DNA of 64,000 nucleotides from contig NZ_NIVS01000032.1 of NCBI RefSeq assembly GCF_002205165.1, positions 62,001 through 126,000 of the forward strand, given 5' to 3'. Shown in pieces: positions 42,788 to 51,461 of this stretch (position 1 is its first letter; each line of letters opens with the position of its first letter). The position numbers and the translations under genes are program-made. This stretch comes from Stenotrophomonas maltophilia (lineage in GTDB: Bacteria; Pseudomonadota; Gammaproteobacteria; Xanthomonadales; Xanthomonadaceae). Below the pieces are notes generated by a model, which was not told the origin of the DNA, searched no databases, and saw only the letters and a list, made by a program, of their open reading frames with translations.

Positions 42788-42815
42788 AGAGAGGGCGCCT
42801 TCGGGCGCTCTCTCT
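42788..42815 (+). terminator. Hairpin terminator after autotransporter 1
   Basis: A 12-bp stem (AGAGAGGGCGCC with a complementary arm, one G-U pair) is closed by a TTCG tetraloop, starting 4 bases after the stop. It lacks a strong U-tract but is very stable. Confidence 0.65.
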
Positions 42816-42860
42816 GCTTAAGTAAGTCACGCCTGAATGGTGATGTGCATCACGAGTAGT

Positions 42861-42907
42861 TTGCAACTTGTTGTATTGGTCGGCTCCAGATTATCCGGAT
42901 GATCCCG
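42861..42907 (+). promoter_or_regulatory. Bipartite motif upstream of autotransporter 2
   Basis: Block 1 TTGCAACTTGTTGTAT, a 16-nt gap, block 2 ATCCGGATGATCCCG. The ATG lies about 80 bases after block 1. Confidence 0.6.
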
Positions 42908-42957
42908 GGCTGACGAGCAACTACTAAATGCTCCCCGAACACAGAAAGGAAACGCCC

Positions 42958-45414
42958 ATGCTCAATCATCAAATTGAATCTCGCCAATGCCTTGGAATGC
43001 AGGTGCCCCTTGCCTGTGCTATCGGTCTATCTCTGCTCTCCCTTGCCGCTCCCGCTTTCGCCGGCACCGTAAGCAACGGGGCAAACGTCTCGGTGAGCCC
43101 TGGCGATCCGGTGGAGAATTGGTCTGTCATTACGGGAGGTCGGTTGACTCTGCTTCCGGGCAGCGAAACCAGCCAGATAAGCGTGGTGGGCAGTGCATCC
43201 GCCGTCTCTTCCAATGGGGCGCTTATCCGCCGGACCAGCGGCACGGGCACGAACGCCGGCGTGCAGTTGAGCGAGGGCGCTACCGCTGAGCTGCGCTCTT
43301 CCCGCATCGAGAGCACAAACAACGGGGTGTATACCGTCGGCCTACCAAACGTGCCAGGCTCGACTCTGCGACTGATAGATAGCGAGGTTTCCGCTGTTCG
43401 CTCGGGCATCCAGGCTAACGGCGGTGCGGACGTACTGATCGATGGTTCCCGCGTGTTCGCCTCTGGCAGCAGTGGAGCATCGTTCTTCGGGGTTGGCCTG
43501 GCGTCAGTGTCCGCCGATACGGTGATCACCAACGGCTCCTATGTTGGCGGGCAGGTAAACGGCATCTGGTTGATGTTGGATGCGACGGCGCCCGGCGGGG
43601 GTGCCATCCTCGCTAAGTCGTCTGTAACGGTGGACGGCTCCACCGTGGAAGGCCTTACCGGTCCGGCCATTTTGATACGCGCTGCGGCAGGCCAGAGACT
43701 TGACGGCAAAGTGATGCTCGTCAATGGCGCAACGCTGCGCGGCGGGAATGGAAACATCATCGAGGTGCGTGAGTCGCCTGGCACGGGCTCGGGCCATACC
43801 GTTGCAGATATCACCATCGATGACAGCCGCCTGACGGGGAATATTTTTATCGAGAATGCATCGGAGGCGTCCCTGCGGCTCACGAACAACGCCATCCTCA
43901 ACGGCATCATCACCGGCCCGGCCGATACCACCGTCGTCAACGGCGCCAGCTGGAACCTCACCGGCGACAGCAGCATCGGCGACCTGACGCTCGGTTCGGG
44001 CGGCACGGTCAAACTCGGCGATGGCACGGCCTTCAACACCCTCAACGTCAACGGCGACTTCGTCGGCCAGGGCGGCACGTTCGTGTTCAACACCGTGTTC
44101 GGTGACGACAGTTCGCCCTCGGACAAGGTGGTGATCGCGGGCAACAGTTCCGGCACCGGCAATATCGTGGTCAACAACATCAATGGTACCGGCGCCCAGA
44201 CGGGCGAGGGCATCCAGCTGATTTCAGTCGCCGGTTCGTCCGACGCCAGTTTCGTGATGCCGGGCCGCGCTACGGCCGGTATCTACGAATATCTGCTGTA
44301 CAAGGGTGGCGTCGCCAATCCGAACGACGGTGCCTGGTACCTGCGCTCCACCTACACGGGTGACCCGTGTGATCTGAACCCGTCGCTGCCGATCTGCGCG
44401 CCGACCGATCCGGGCACCCCGACCGATCCGGGTACGCCGGTGACCCCCGTGGACCCGATTGATCCGGGTGGCCCGACCGCTCCGATTCCGCTGCTGCGCC
44501 CGGAGCCGGGTGCGTACCTGGCCAACCAGGCAGCGGCCGTGCACATGTTCCAGCAGCGCCGCCATGACCGCGGCGAGCCGGCCTTCGAGCACGATGGCGC
44601 CGGCGCGTGGGCACGTGTCGGTCGCGATCAGATGCACACCACGATTGCCGGTCAGGTCGATACGCGCACGCACACCAATGTGCTGCAGATCGGCAGTGAC
44701 CTGTATCGCTGGGGCCAGGGTGGCCGCGGCCAGATCGGGCTGATGCTGGCCACGGGTGAAGCCGAGACCCAGGCCACCTCACGCATCACCGGCTACGGTA
44801 CCCGTGGCAAGGTCAAGGGCGATGCGGTTGGCCTCTACGGCACGTGGGTGCAGAGCGCCGAAGACAGCAGCGGCCTGTATGTGGATGGCTGGCTGCAGTA
44901 CGGCCGCTACGACAATCGCGTGCAGGGCAACAACCTGCCGCGCGAAACCTACGACGCCACCACCCGTGCGGCCAGCGTTGAAGCCGGCTACGGCTGGGCT
45001 TTCGCCAACTCGGACCGTGGCATCTGGTATCTGCAGCCACAGGCCCAGGTGACGTACACGGATTACAAGGGCGACACGCTGCAGGAAGTGAACGGCACGG
45101 TGGTCGAGGATGATCGCGCCGGTGGCTTTGAGTCCCGTGTCGGCGTGCGCCTGTTCGGGCATGACAACGCCTCGGGCAACCGCGTGCAGCCGTTCCTGGC
45201 GGTCAACTGGCTCTACACCGAGCGCGGCGATGCGATGCGCTTCGATGGCGAGCGGCTGGATGCACGTCTGCCCACCAATCGCTACGAAGCACAGGCCGGC
45301 GCGCAGCTGCGCCTCGGCCAGCGCTGGTCGGCGTGGGGTGACCTGCGGGTGCAGCGTGGCGACAGCGGCTACAAGGATGCTGGAGCACAGCTGGGGCTGC
45401 GCCGGGCGTGGTGA
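42958..45414 (+). CDS. Classical autotransporter 2 (type Va), paralogue of the preceding gene
   Basis: An 818-residue protein. ATG 42958 has AAGGAAA eight bases upstream; the ATG at 42928 lacks a ribosome site. A signal peptide ends PAFAG. The N-terminal passenger (about 27-320) is a beta-helix unrelated in detail to that of autotransporter 1. From DTTVVNGASWNL on, the two proteins differ at only about ten positions plus one extra TDPGTP unit (18 bp) in the hinge. Many third-codon positions do differ, so the shared half is held by selection, not just by recent copying. It ends LGLRRAW. Confidence 0.92.
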   Translation: MLNHQIESRQCLGMQVPLACAIGLSLLSLAAPAFAGTVSNGANVSVSPGDPVENWSVITGGRLTLLPGSETSQISVVGSASAVSSNGALIRRTSGTGTNAGVQLSEGATAELRSSRIESTNNGVYTVGLPNVPGSTLRLIDSEVSAVRSGIQANGGADVLIDGSRVFASGSSGASFFGVGLASVSADTVITNGSYVGGQVNGIWLMLDATAPGGGAILAKSSVTVDGSTVEGLTGPAILIRAAAGQRLDGKVMLVNGATLRGGNGNIIEVRESPGTGSGHTVADITIDDSRLTGNIFIENASEASLRLTNNAILNGIITGPADTTVVNGASWNLTGDSSIGDLTLGSGGTVKLGDGTAFNTLNVNGDFVGQGGTFVFNTVFGDDSSPSDKVVIAGNSSGTGNIVVNNINGTGAQTGEGIQLISVAGSSDASFVMPGRATAGIYEYLLYKGGVANPNDGAWYLRSTYTGDPCDLNPSLPICAPTDPGTPTDPGTPVTPVDPIDPGGPTAPIPLLRPEPGAYLANQAAAVHMFQQRRHDRGEPAFEHDGAGAWARVGRDQMHTTIAGQVDTRTHTNVLQIGSDLYRWGQGGRGQIGLMLATGEAETQATSRITGYGTRGKVKGDAVGLYGTWVQSAEDSSGLYVDGWLQYGRYDNRVQGNNLPRETYDATTRAASVEAGYGWAFANSDRGIWYLQPQAQVTYTDYKGDTLQEVNGTVVEDDRAGGFESRVGVRLFGHDNASGNRVQPFLAVNWLYTERGDAMRFDGERLDARLPTNRYEAQAGAQLRLGQRWSAWGDLRVQRGDSGYKDAGAQLGLRRAW

Positions 45415-45454
45415 TCGGTGCGTCGAGCCTGGTGATCGGGTTGATGTAAACACG

Positions 45455-45480
45455 CAGGGCGCCTTCGGGCGCCCTGTTTT
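45455..45480 (+). terminator. Rho-independent terminator after autotransporter 2
   Basis: CAGGGCGCC, a TTCG loop and GGCGCCCTG are followed by TTTT. A perfect 9-bp stem, starting 40 bases after the stop. Confidence 0.88.
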
Positions 45481-45574
45481 CATTGTTGTTGTATGTATGC
45501 GGCCATGCCGAGGTCCCAGATTCAACGTACGCCAGTGCATCCCGCACTGAGCGAACGATGAGGGGAACCCGGCG

Positions 45575-46039
45575 ATGGAGCAGGACACGATGGCCTTGAT
45601 GACACTGGCAGCGTCCGCCGCGGCGAGCGTGGGTGCGCTCGGTGCAGCACTGGCGACCTGGAAAGGTGCCACTGCGTGGAAAGCGCAAGCGCGATGTGAG
45701 TCACGGCGGCTGGCCCTGGAGCGCTGGATCACGGCCGGGGTGAAGTTCCGTGGCCGCTTGAAGTTCGTCTACAAAGACCGCGTGATGTGGGCCGTGCTTG
45801 CTGACCGGCCGGACATTGAACGGGTGTCGGAGAGCTTCTGGGAGTGGAACGCCACCTGGCCGGCGGTCGTGGCGAACCTGGAAGGTGATCTGCTGGCGCA
45901 GGCAACGCAGCTGTGGACAGATGTCTACCTTGCGTATGCCGCGTTCATGGAGGGGGACGGGACCCTTACGGCGCTCGGCAATGCCGTTGAAACGGCCTAC
46001 AACAGCACGCTGTTGAAGCAGGCCGTCGCTCGTCGGTAA
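45575..46039 (+). CDS. Hypothetical protein with N-terminal membrane helix
   Basis: A 154-residue protein, not recognised. AGGGGAA precedes the ATG. Residues about 6-28 (small hydrophobic residues) could form one membrane helix; the rest is helical and rich in Trp and charged residues (WEWNATWP, ERWITAGVKFRGRLKF). It has its own space between the terminator of autotransporter 2 and the convergent kinase gene. A second ATG at 45590 is possible. Confidence 0.65.
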   Translation: MEQDTMALMTLAASAAASVGALGAALATWKGATAWKAQARCESRRLALERWITAGVKFRGRLKFVYKDRVMWAVLADRPDIERVSESFWEWNATWPAVVANLEGDLLAQATQLWTDVYLAYAAFMEGDGTLTALGNAVETAYNSTLLKQAVARR

Positions 46040-46046
46040 CGCGCAG

Positions 46047-46069
46047 GCCGCAGGATGACCGTCTGCGGC
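46047..46069. terminator. Possible bidirectional hairpin between convergent genes
   Basis: GCCGCAG and CTGCGGC (7 bp, 9-nt loop) lie between the ends of the 45575 gene and the hybrid kinase gene. No U-run on either side. Confidence 0.3.
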
Positions 46070-46099
46070 GGGAGTGGAGGTGGTGCCGCGCGCAGCCGC

Positions 46100-48475
46100 T
46101 CACGGCGCGGCGTCATCCACATCCTCCGCCGCAGCAGGGTTGAGCAGCGCCACCAGGGCCCAGACCCGCGCATCGGCCGGGTCGCCATTGATGGCATGGC
46201 CCTTCAGGCACTGCTGCAGCTCCCGCAGTGCTTCCACCACGCCGGCGTCACCCACCATCGAGGCGGCACCCTGCATGCGGTGCGCCATGGCCAGGGCGCC
46301 GCGCCAGTTCTGTACACGGATGGACACTTCCAGGCCGCTGCGGTCCAGCTGCATCTGGTGGTGGTAGATCTCCATGACGCTCAGGCCCTCCTGCGTCGGC
46401 ACCACCGGTGGCCGGGCGCTGCTGGCCGGGGCGCCACTGGCGGCATCGAAGGCGGCCCAGTCGATGGGCTTGCCCAGGTAGACATCCACCCCGGCCCGGG
46501 CGTAGGCCGCGCGGTCGATCACATCGCTTGACGCGGAGACGGACAACAGCCGGGCCGGCGGCCAGTCATTGCGGCGTTCGATCGACCGGATTTCCAGGGC
46601 GATATCACTGCCATCGGCGTCCATCAGGTCGCCATCCACGGTGACAATGCCGAACGGTCCCTCCTGATTCATCAGACGGATGGCAGCGGCCCCCGAGTCA
46701 GCCACCACGGTTTCCAGGCCCAAGCCGCGCAGCCGCCGCACCATGATCTTGGCGATGGCCGGCTGGTCTTCGATCACCAACGCGCAGGCCAGCTCCGGCC
46801 TGAGGGCCTGCAATGGCGCCGGCGCGGCATTGCCGGTGGCCTCGCCGTACTCGGCGCGAAGCGTGGCGACGAACGTGGAGCCCCTTCCGGGCTGGCTCGA
46901 GACCGTGACATTGCCGCCTTGGGCGCGGGCGATGCGCCGGCACAGCGAGAGCCCGATGCCCGCGCCATGCTTGAGCCGGCCGATGCGGGTGGCACTGAAA
47001 GGCTCGAAGATGCGGCTCAGGTCTTCGCGCGGGATACCCGGGCCGACGTCGCTGACGCTGAGCTCCACCGCCCCGGCGTGTCCCACGCCTGCCAGATAGA
47101 CGAGCTTGATCGTGACCTCGCCGTGGTCACTGAATTTGATCGCATTGGAGATCAGATTGCTGGCAATGTGGTGCAGGGCACGCGCGTCGCACATCGCCTG
47201 CTGGACATACCGCCCCTCCAGCCGGAGCACCAGGTGCAGGCCTTTGCAGCGCGCCAGTGGACGCATCGCCGAAAGACATTCGGTCACGATGCCTTCGGCG
47301 TTCTGCAGGAAGGCCGGGTCCGCCTGGCCCGGCATGTCACGGAACATGAACTCCAGCGCATTGGTCAGTGTGTGTTTGAGCGCGTCGGCGGCCGAACGGG
47401 CGGACTGGAACAGGCGGTCGCGCTCAGCGGGGTCGGTTTCGGCCTCGAGCAGATCGATGGCGGAGATGACCGAAGCCGCGCCGTTGCGGACCTCGTGGTT
47501 GACCAGGGTCAGGATGCGGGCGGCGCTGGCCTGCCGGGAGGCCAGCGAACGTGCATTGCGCTGCGACTGGGCGACGGACAGCAGGAACGCGAGCAGGAAC
47601 ATGCCCAGCACGGTGATGTGCACGCGGTAGTGGGCGAGCACCGCGCGCAACGTAGGGGGCGAGCGATAGAGTGCGGTCAACCAGCGGTCCAGGATGTCCT
47701 GCCGGGTATCCAGTGGCAGCGAGAGGAAGGTCTGGTGGGCCATGGCGATCTCGCCGGCGCGGCGCGGCAAGGAGGCCACGCGCATTTCCACGGCGGGGCC
47801 ATCGGAGACCAGATGCACCTCCAGGCGCTCGTCAAACCGCTTGCGGGCCAGCGGAGCCAGGACGGCGTCCACCCCGATCGCGGCATCGATGCCGCCACTG
47901 TCCACCGCCTCCAGCATCTCGTCCACGGAGGGCAGGGGATACACGTCGATGCCGGGGTGTCGCTCGGCCAGATAGGCACGGTACTCACCATTGCCGATCA
48001 CGCCGACCCGCATGCCGTCCATCACCGACAACGCCCGGAATGCCGCGGTGGGGCGGGTCACCATGACGGTGGCCCCTGTGTAGAACGAGGGCGATACCGC
48101 AGCGGTGGTGGGCAGCATCGCCGCGGTGGAGGGCAGCGAAAAGGCCAGCCCATCCACCTGTTCGTTATGCAGCAGCAGGACGGCACGCTCGATGGAAGGC
48201 GCGCGGACCAGCTCCAGCTTCAGCCCGGACAGTGCTTCCACCGCTTCCAGGTACGCACCGGGCCCGCCCTGGGCGGCATCGCCGGCCAGGCCATGCTGGC
48301 TGGCCATCTGCGGCCCGATGGCCAAGGCGAACGGGGTGCGCCGGGCGGTTGGAGAGGACAGCACCAGCCATAGCAGGCTGCCGCCCAGTGCCAGGGTGAG
48401 GGTGAACCAGATAATGCGTGCGGCACTGCGGTGCCGCCCGCTGAGGGGGGAAGGGGTGGAAGCACGTGAAGCCAT
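46100..48475 (-). CDS. BvgS/EvgS-like hybrid sensor histidine kinase
   Basis: A 791-residue inner-membrane phosphorelay kinase. It has a membrane helix at about 20-43, one periplasmic Venus-flytrap (SBP_bac_3) domain at about 50-270, and a second helix near 280-298 (VLGMFLLAFLLSV). The HisKA domain has His327 (LVNHEVRN). The HATPase shows NLISNAIKFS, SDVGPGIP and HGAGIGLSLCRRI. The receiver domain has Asp614 (VTVDGDLMD) and LGKPI. A C-terminal HPt has His732 (AHRMQGAASMVG). BvgS usually has two flytrap domains and a PAS; here there is one flytrap and no PAS. No response regulator is adjacent. ATG 48493 is an alternative start. The RcsB-like regulator at 25671 is the only NarL-type partner in view. 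Confidence 0.9.
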   Translation of the reverse strand: MASRASTPSPLSGRHRSAARIIWFTLTLALGGSLLWLVLSSPTARRTPFALAIGPQMASQHGLAGDAAQGGPGAYLEAVEALSGLKLELVRAPSIERAVLLLHNEQVDGLAFSLPSTAAMLPTTAAVSPSFYTGATVMVTRPTAAFRALSVMDGMRVGVIGNGEYRAYLAERHPGIDVYPLPSVDEMLEAVDSGGIDAAIGVDAVLAPLARKRFDERLEVHLVSDGPAVEMRVASLPRRAGEIAMAHQTFLSLPLDTRQDILDRWLTALYRSPPTLRAVLAHYRVHITVLGMFLLAFLLSVAQSQRNARSLASRQASAARILTLVNHEVRNGAASVISAIDLLEAETDPAERDRLFQSARSAADALKHTLTNALEFMFRDMPGQADPAFLQNAEGIVTECLSAMRPLARCKGLHLVLRLEGRYVQQAMCDARALHHIASNLISNAIKFSDHGEVTIKLVYLAGVGHAGAVELSVSDVGPGIPREDLSRIFEPFSATRIGRLKHGAGIGLSLCRRIARAQGGNVTVSSQPGRGSTFVATLRAEYGEATGNAAPAPLQALRPELACALVIEDQPAIAKIMVRRLRGLGLETVVADSGAAAIRLMNQEGPFGIVTVDGDLMDADGSDIALEIRSIERRNDWPPARLLSVSASSDVIDRAAYARAGVDVYLGKPIDWAAFDAASGAPASSARPPVVPTQEGLSVMEIYHHQMQLDRSGLEVSIRVQNWRGALAMAHRMQGAASMVGDAGVVEALRELQQCLKGHAINGDPADARVWALVALLNPAAAEDVDDAAP

Positions 48476-48986
48476 GCACCTGTCATCCGGCAAAAATATC
48501 CCCCACAGATACGCCCGCGCTCAGGGGGGCGGTATGCAAAAAGTACGAAAGTTCCCTGCCACGTGCTGTCTCCGCAGGCCGCGTCACAAAGTCATGTGAA
48601 GGGCAGGCGTGAAGCTATGCCGCAGATGGTTTTTCATAGTGCTTGTATATCCGCGCTGACACTGGCGGGTCAGAGTGATCGGGCACGGCAGGAACAGGTG
48701 CCGTGCGCCCTCGCCGATCCCGGGCAGCGTCTGCAACTGTTGCGAAGGCATGCGCCATCACCCCGGGCACGATTGGAAGCGCTGTGACGTTGACGACGGA
48801 CTATCCGTGGCCCTTTGATCCACTTTCTGCTGCGTTTCGTAATCGTTGTAGAGACGCGCGGGCGGGTGTCGTGCAGGATGGGTCATCGGGCTCGGCGGCA
48901 GCACTCGCGCCGTCCTCACGATGATTCCACGCCATGCTGCCTGCGCAGCCTCTAACCTGACCTTCCCGTCGCGAACTTCTTTCCCC
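48476..48986. other. 511-base intergenic region
   Basis: Between the divergent kinase gene and the 48987 gene. It holds an 8-bp perfect inverted repeat (GCACGGCA, 8-nt loop, complement; 48683-48706) and a weak promoter-like TTGACG-N18-TTTGAT reading right (about 48788-48817). Short open frames here have no ribosome site or recognisable domain. I see no RNA gene of known family. Confidence 0.45.
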
Positions 48987-49232
48987 ATGACCACAGCACT
49001 GCATGATCTCGACGCGCTGGAACCCATCGATATCGATGGGCTGAAAGCGCAGGGCGTGCCACCGGTCGCCCAGTACCTGGTGGACCAGGAAAAATTCGTC
49101 CTGCTCGGTGGCAAGCGCGGCATCTATCGGCTGGCCGGTGCAGACACGGCGTGTTACTTCACCAGCCTGGATCAGATCCGGCTGCATCTGCTCGGGCAAT
49201 CCTTGACGCGTCTGACGGTAGAACTGGCCTGA
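48987..49232 (+). CDS. Small hypothetical protein
   Basis: An 81-residue soluble protein I do not recognise (MTTALHDLDALEPIDIDGLKAQ). The start is the ATG at 48987; the upstream in-frame ATG at 48921 adds an unrelated stretch. It ends four bases before the convergent GntR gene. There is no ribosome site of note (only CTTTCCCC upstream), so expression is uncertain. Codon use is typical for the genome. Confidence 0.5.
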   Translation: MTTALHDLDALEPIDIDGLKAQGVPPVAQYLVDQEKFVLLGGKRGIYRLAGADTACYFTSLDQIRLHLLGQSLTRLTVELA

Positions 49233-49236
49233 CCGC

Positions 49237-49956
49237 TCAGCGCCCGCCGTGCCGTGGCAGCGGTGCAGGCACGTTCAACTGGCCACCAGCCGCCACGTAG
49301 GCAGCCAACGCCTCGCCCTGACTGAGCAGATGGCGGTTCATCATCTGCTCGGCCGCTTCGGCGTCGCGATTGCGGATGCACTCCATCAGGGCCCGGTGCT
49401 CGGCCAATGACTGGGCCATGCGGCCCGGTGTCAGCAACTGACGGCCGCGATGCATCTTCAGGATGCGGTGCAGGTCGTGGGTGACGCGGATCAGCCACGG
49501 GTTGCCGGCGTGGGTCTGCAGGCTCTCATGGATCAGGTAGTTGTTGCGGTAGTACTCGGCCAGGTCACCGGCGGCGGCGGCCACTTCCATCGCATCGTGC
49601 AGCGCCTGCAGCTGGACCACGCCCTGCTCATCAATGCGCTTGACCGCCTCATGCACGCAGCGGCCTTCCAGCATGGCCATCACCGGGAACAGCTGGTTGA
49701 GGTCTTCCAAGGTAAGCCGGGTGACCCGACTGCCGCGGCCGGCATCGAGCTGCACCAAGCCTTCCGCAGCCAGCAGTTTGAGGCTCTCACGCAGCGGGGT
49801 ACGGCTGATGCCCAGTTCTTCGGCCAGCATCGGCTCATCGATCCACTCGCCCGGTGGCAGTTCGTAGTCGTAGATCTTCTGGCGCAGCCGTTCGGCCACT
49901 TCTTCATACAGCGGCACGCGCTTCTTCGACAGGCGGGGACCAGGGGCCAGGGGCAT
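49237..49956 (-). CDS. GntR/FCD-family regulator, probable control of the malonate decarboxylase operon (MdcY-like)
   Basis: A 239-residue regulator with an N-terminal winged helix (YEEVAERLRQKIYDYELPPGEWIDEPMLAEELGISRTPLRESL) broken into helix-turn-helix and wing segments at about residues 17-80, and a C-terminal FCD effector domain (about 88-225). FCD metal-site candidates are His in HESLQTH, His in RVTHDLHR and His in LAEHRAL. It is the last gene of the leftward mdc cluster, 74 bases after the carrier gene. MdcY regulates mdc genes in Acinetobacter, in response to malonate. ATG 49986 is a possible earlier start, also without a clear ribosome site. Confidence 0.85.
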   Translation of the reverse strand: MPLAPGPRLSKKRVPLYEEVAERLRQKIYDYELPPGEWIDEPMLAEELGISRTPLRESLKLLAAEGLVQLDAGRGSRVTRLTLEDLNQLFPVMAMLEGRCVHEAVKRIDEQGVVQLQALHDAMEVAAAAGDLAEYYRNNYLIHESLQTHAGNPWLIRVTHDLHRILKMHRGRQLLTPGRMAQSLAEHRALMECIRNRDAEAAEQMMNRHLLSQGEALAAYVAAGGQLNVPAPLPRHGGR

Positions 49957-50030
49957 GGCGGGGCTTCGTGGAGAGGTGTGCAGCATTCTACCGGGTCATG
50001 GCGGGCCTGCCGGGCAGGCCCGCCGTGGGC

Positions 50031-51374
50031 TCACATCCAGCCCGGCACGACGAACAGCAGCCACGCCAGCAAGGGGCCGAAGGCCACCACCAGGCCGCTG
50101 TAGACGAGGAACCGGCGGAACAGGGCTTCGCGTTCTTCCTTCGCCGCCGAGGCCACGACCAGCGCGCCGTTGGTGGAGAACGGGCTCACATCCACCACGG
50201 TGGAGGAGATCGCCAACGCGCAGATCACACCCGCGGCGCTCAGATGCCCCTGCATCAGGAACGGCACCGCCAACGGAATCGTGGCGCCGAGCACGGCCGC
50301 CGAGGAGGCGAATGCCGAGACGATGCCGCCCACATAGCAGACCAGCAGCGCGCCCAGCAGGGGAATGCCGATCGCGCCCACACCATGACCGATGTAATCC
50401 ACCGCGCCGGCCTGCTGCAGCACGGCCACGTAGGTCACCACGCCGCTGATCAGCAGCACGGTGGACCAGCTGATGCCATCCACCGCGCCCTTCTGCGAGT
50501 TGGGCGAGAGCAGGGCCAGCACCACCGCGACAGTGATCGAGACCAGGCCGACGTTGAGGTTGTAGACCAGGGCCGCGATGCCCAGGCCCAGCAGCCCGAT
50601 CAGGGTGAATACGCGTTCGCGGTTGATGCGCACGTCATCCAGCGCGTCCGGATCATTGGAGAGGGTGCCACCACCGGCCGAAACCAGCGCGCCATGCCCT
50701 TCAATCGCGAACTGCCGCGAGGAGGCTTGGCTGCCCGCCAGCAACGGCTCGGTCGCGGTGGGTGCGCGACGCATCAGCGCCAGGCCGCCGAAGGCGAAGA
50801 AACAGATGATGCCCATCAGCAGGTTGAAGCCCAGGCTGGTCAGGAACACGGCCATTTCCGTGACTTCCAGCCCGGCCTTCTGCACCACCTGGTTGGTGAT
50901 GCCGCCATACACGCTGATCGGCGAGAAGCCGCCAGCCTGCGCCCCGTGGATCACCAGCAGGCCCATCATCAGCGGGTTGATCCTGTACTGCTTGGCAAAG
51001 CGCAGCGCGACCGGGCCGATGATCGCCACGGCCGCGGGGCCGAGCGCACCGAAGGCGGTCAGCACTGCGGTGACCACGAACATCACCCAGGGGATGGCGA
51101 CGATGTGCCCGCGCACCGCCTTTACCGCCCAATGCACGAGCAGATCGATGGTGCCGTTCTTCTGCGCGATGGCGAACAGGTAGGTGATGCCGACCAGGGT
51201 CAGGAACAGGTCGCCCGGGAAACCGGCCAACACCTCCTTGCCCTCCATCCCGACGAACAGGCCGCCGATGATGAAGGCCAGCGCGAAGGCGACGGCACCC
51301 ATGTTGATGGGCAGGGCCGTGGCCACGATGAACATGATCACCAAGCCGATGATCGTTGCGATTTGCGGACTCAT
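50031..51374 (-). CDS. MatC-type dicarboxylate (malonate) carrier
   Basis: A 447-residue membrane protein of about 11-12 helices with an N-terminal MatC_N-type segment (ATIIGLVIMFIVATALPINMG) and the GHGVGAIG and ASSAAVLGATIPLA re-entrant-like stretches of the ion-transporter superfamily. MatC of Rhizobium is a malonate carrier, and the gene lies inside the mdc cluster, so malonate uptake is the likely role. ATG 51374 has GGGAGG just upstream; the longer frame to 51425 is unlikely. Confidence 0.88.
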   Translation of the reverse strand: MSPQIATIIGLVIMFIVATALPINMGAVAFALAFIIGGLFVGMEGKEVLAGFPGDLFLTLVGITYLFAIAQKNGTIDLLVHWAVKAVRGHIVAIPWVMFVVTAVLTAFGALGPAAVAIIGPVALRFAKQYRINPLMMGLLVIHGAQAGGFSPISVYGGITNQVVQKAGLEVTEMAVFLTSLGFNLLMGIICFFAFGGLALMRRAPTATEPLLAGSQASSRQFAIEGHGALVSAGGGTLSNDPDALDDVRINRERVFTLIGLLGLGIAALVYNLNVGLVSITVAVVLALLSPNSQKGAVDGISWSTVLLISGVVTYVAVLQQAGAVDYIGHGVGAIGIPLLGALLVCYVGGIVSAFASSAAVLGATIPLAVPFLMQGHLSAAGVICALAISSTVVDVSPFSTNGALVVASAAKEEREALFRRFLVYSGLVVAFGPLLAWLLFVVPGWM

Positions 51375-51461
51375 GCGCCCTCCCGAGACACTTGATACGC
51401 GTGCAGCATGATGGCGACCCGCCACCCGGGGACTGCTGGTGTTACCGCTTCGGGTGACCGC

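Noticed and set aside
45481..45510. Fourth copy of the bipartite motif before the 45575 gene
   Set aside because: A TTGTTGTAT-like block is present, but the second block is missing at the 16-nt position and only ATGCCG occurs 10 nt away.
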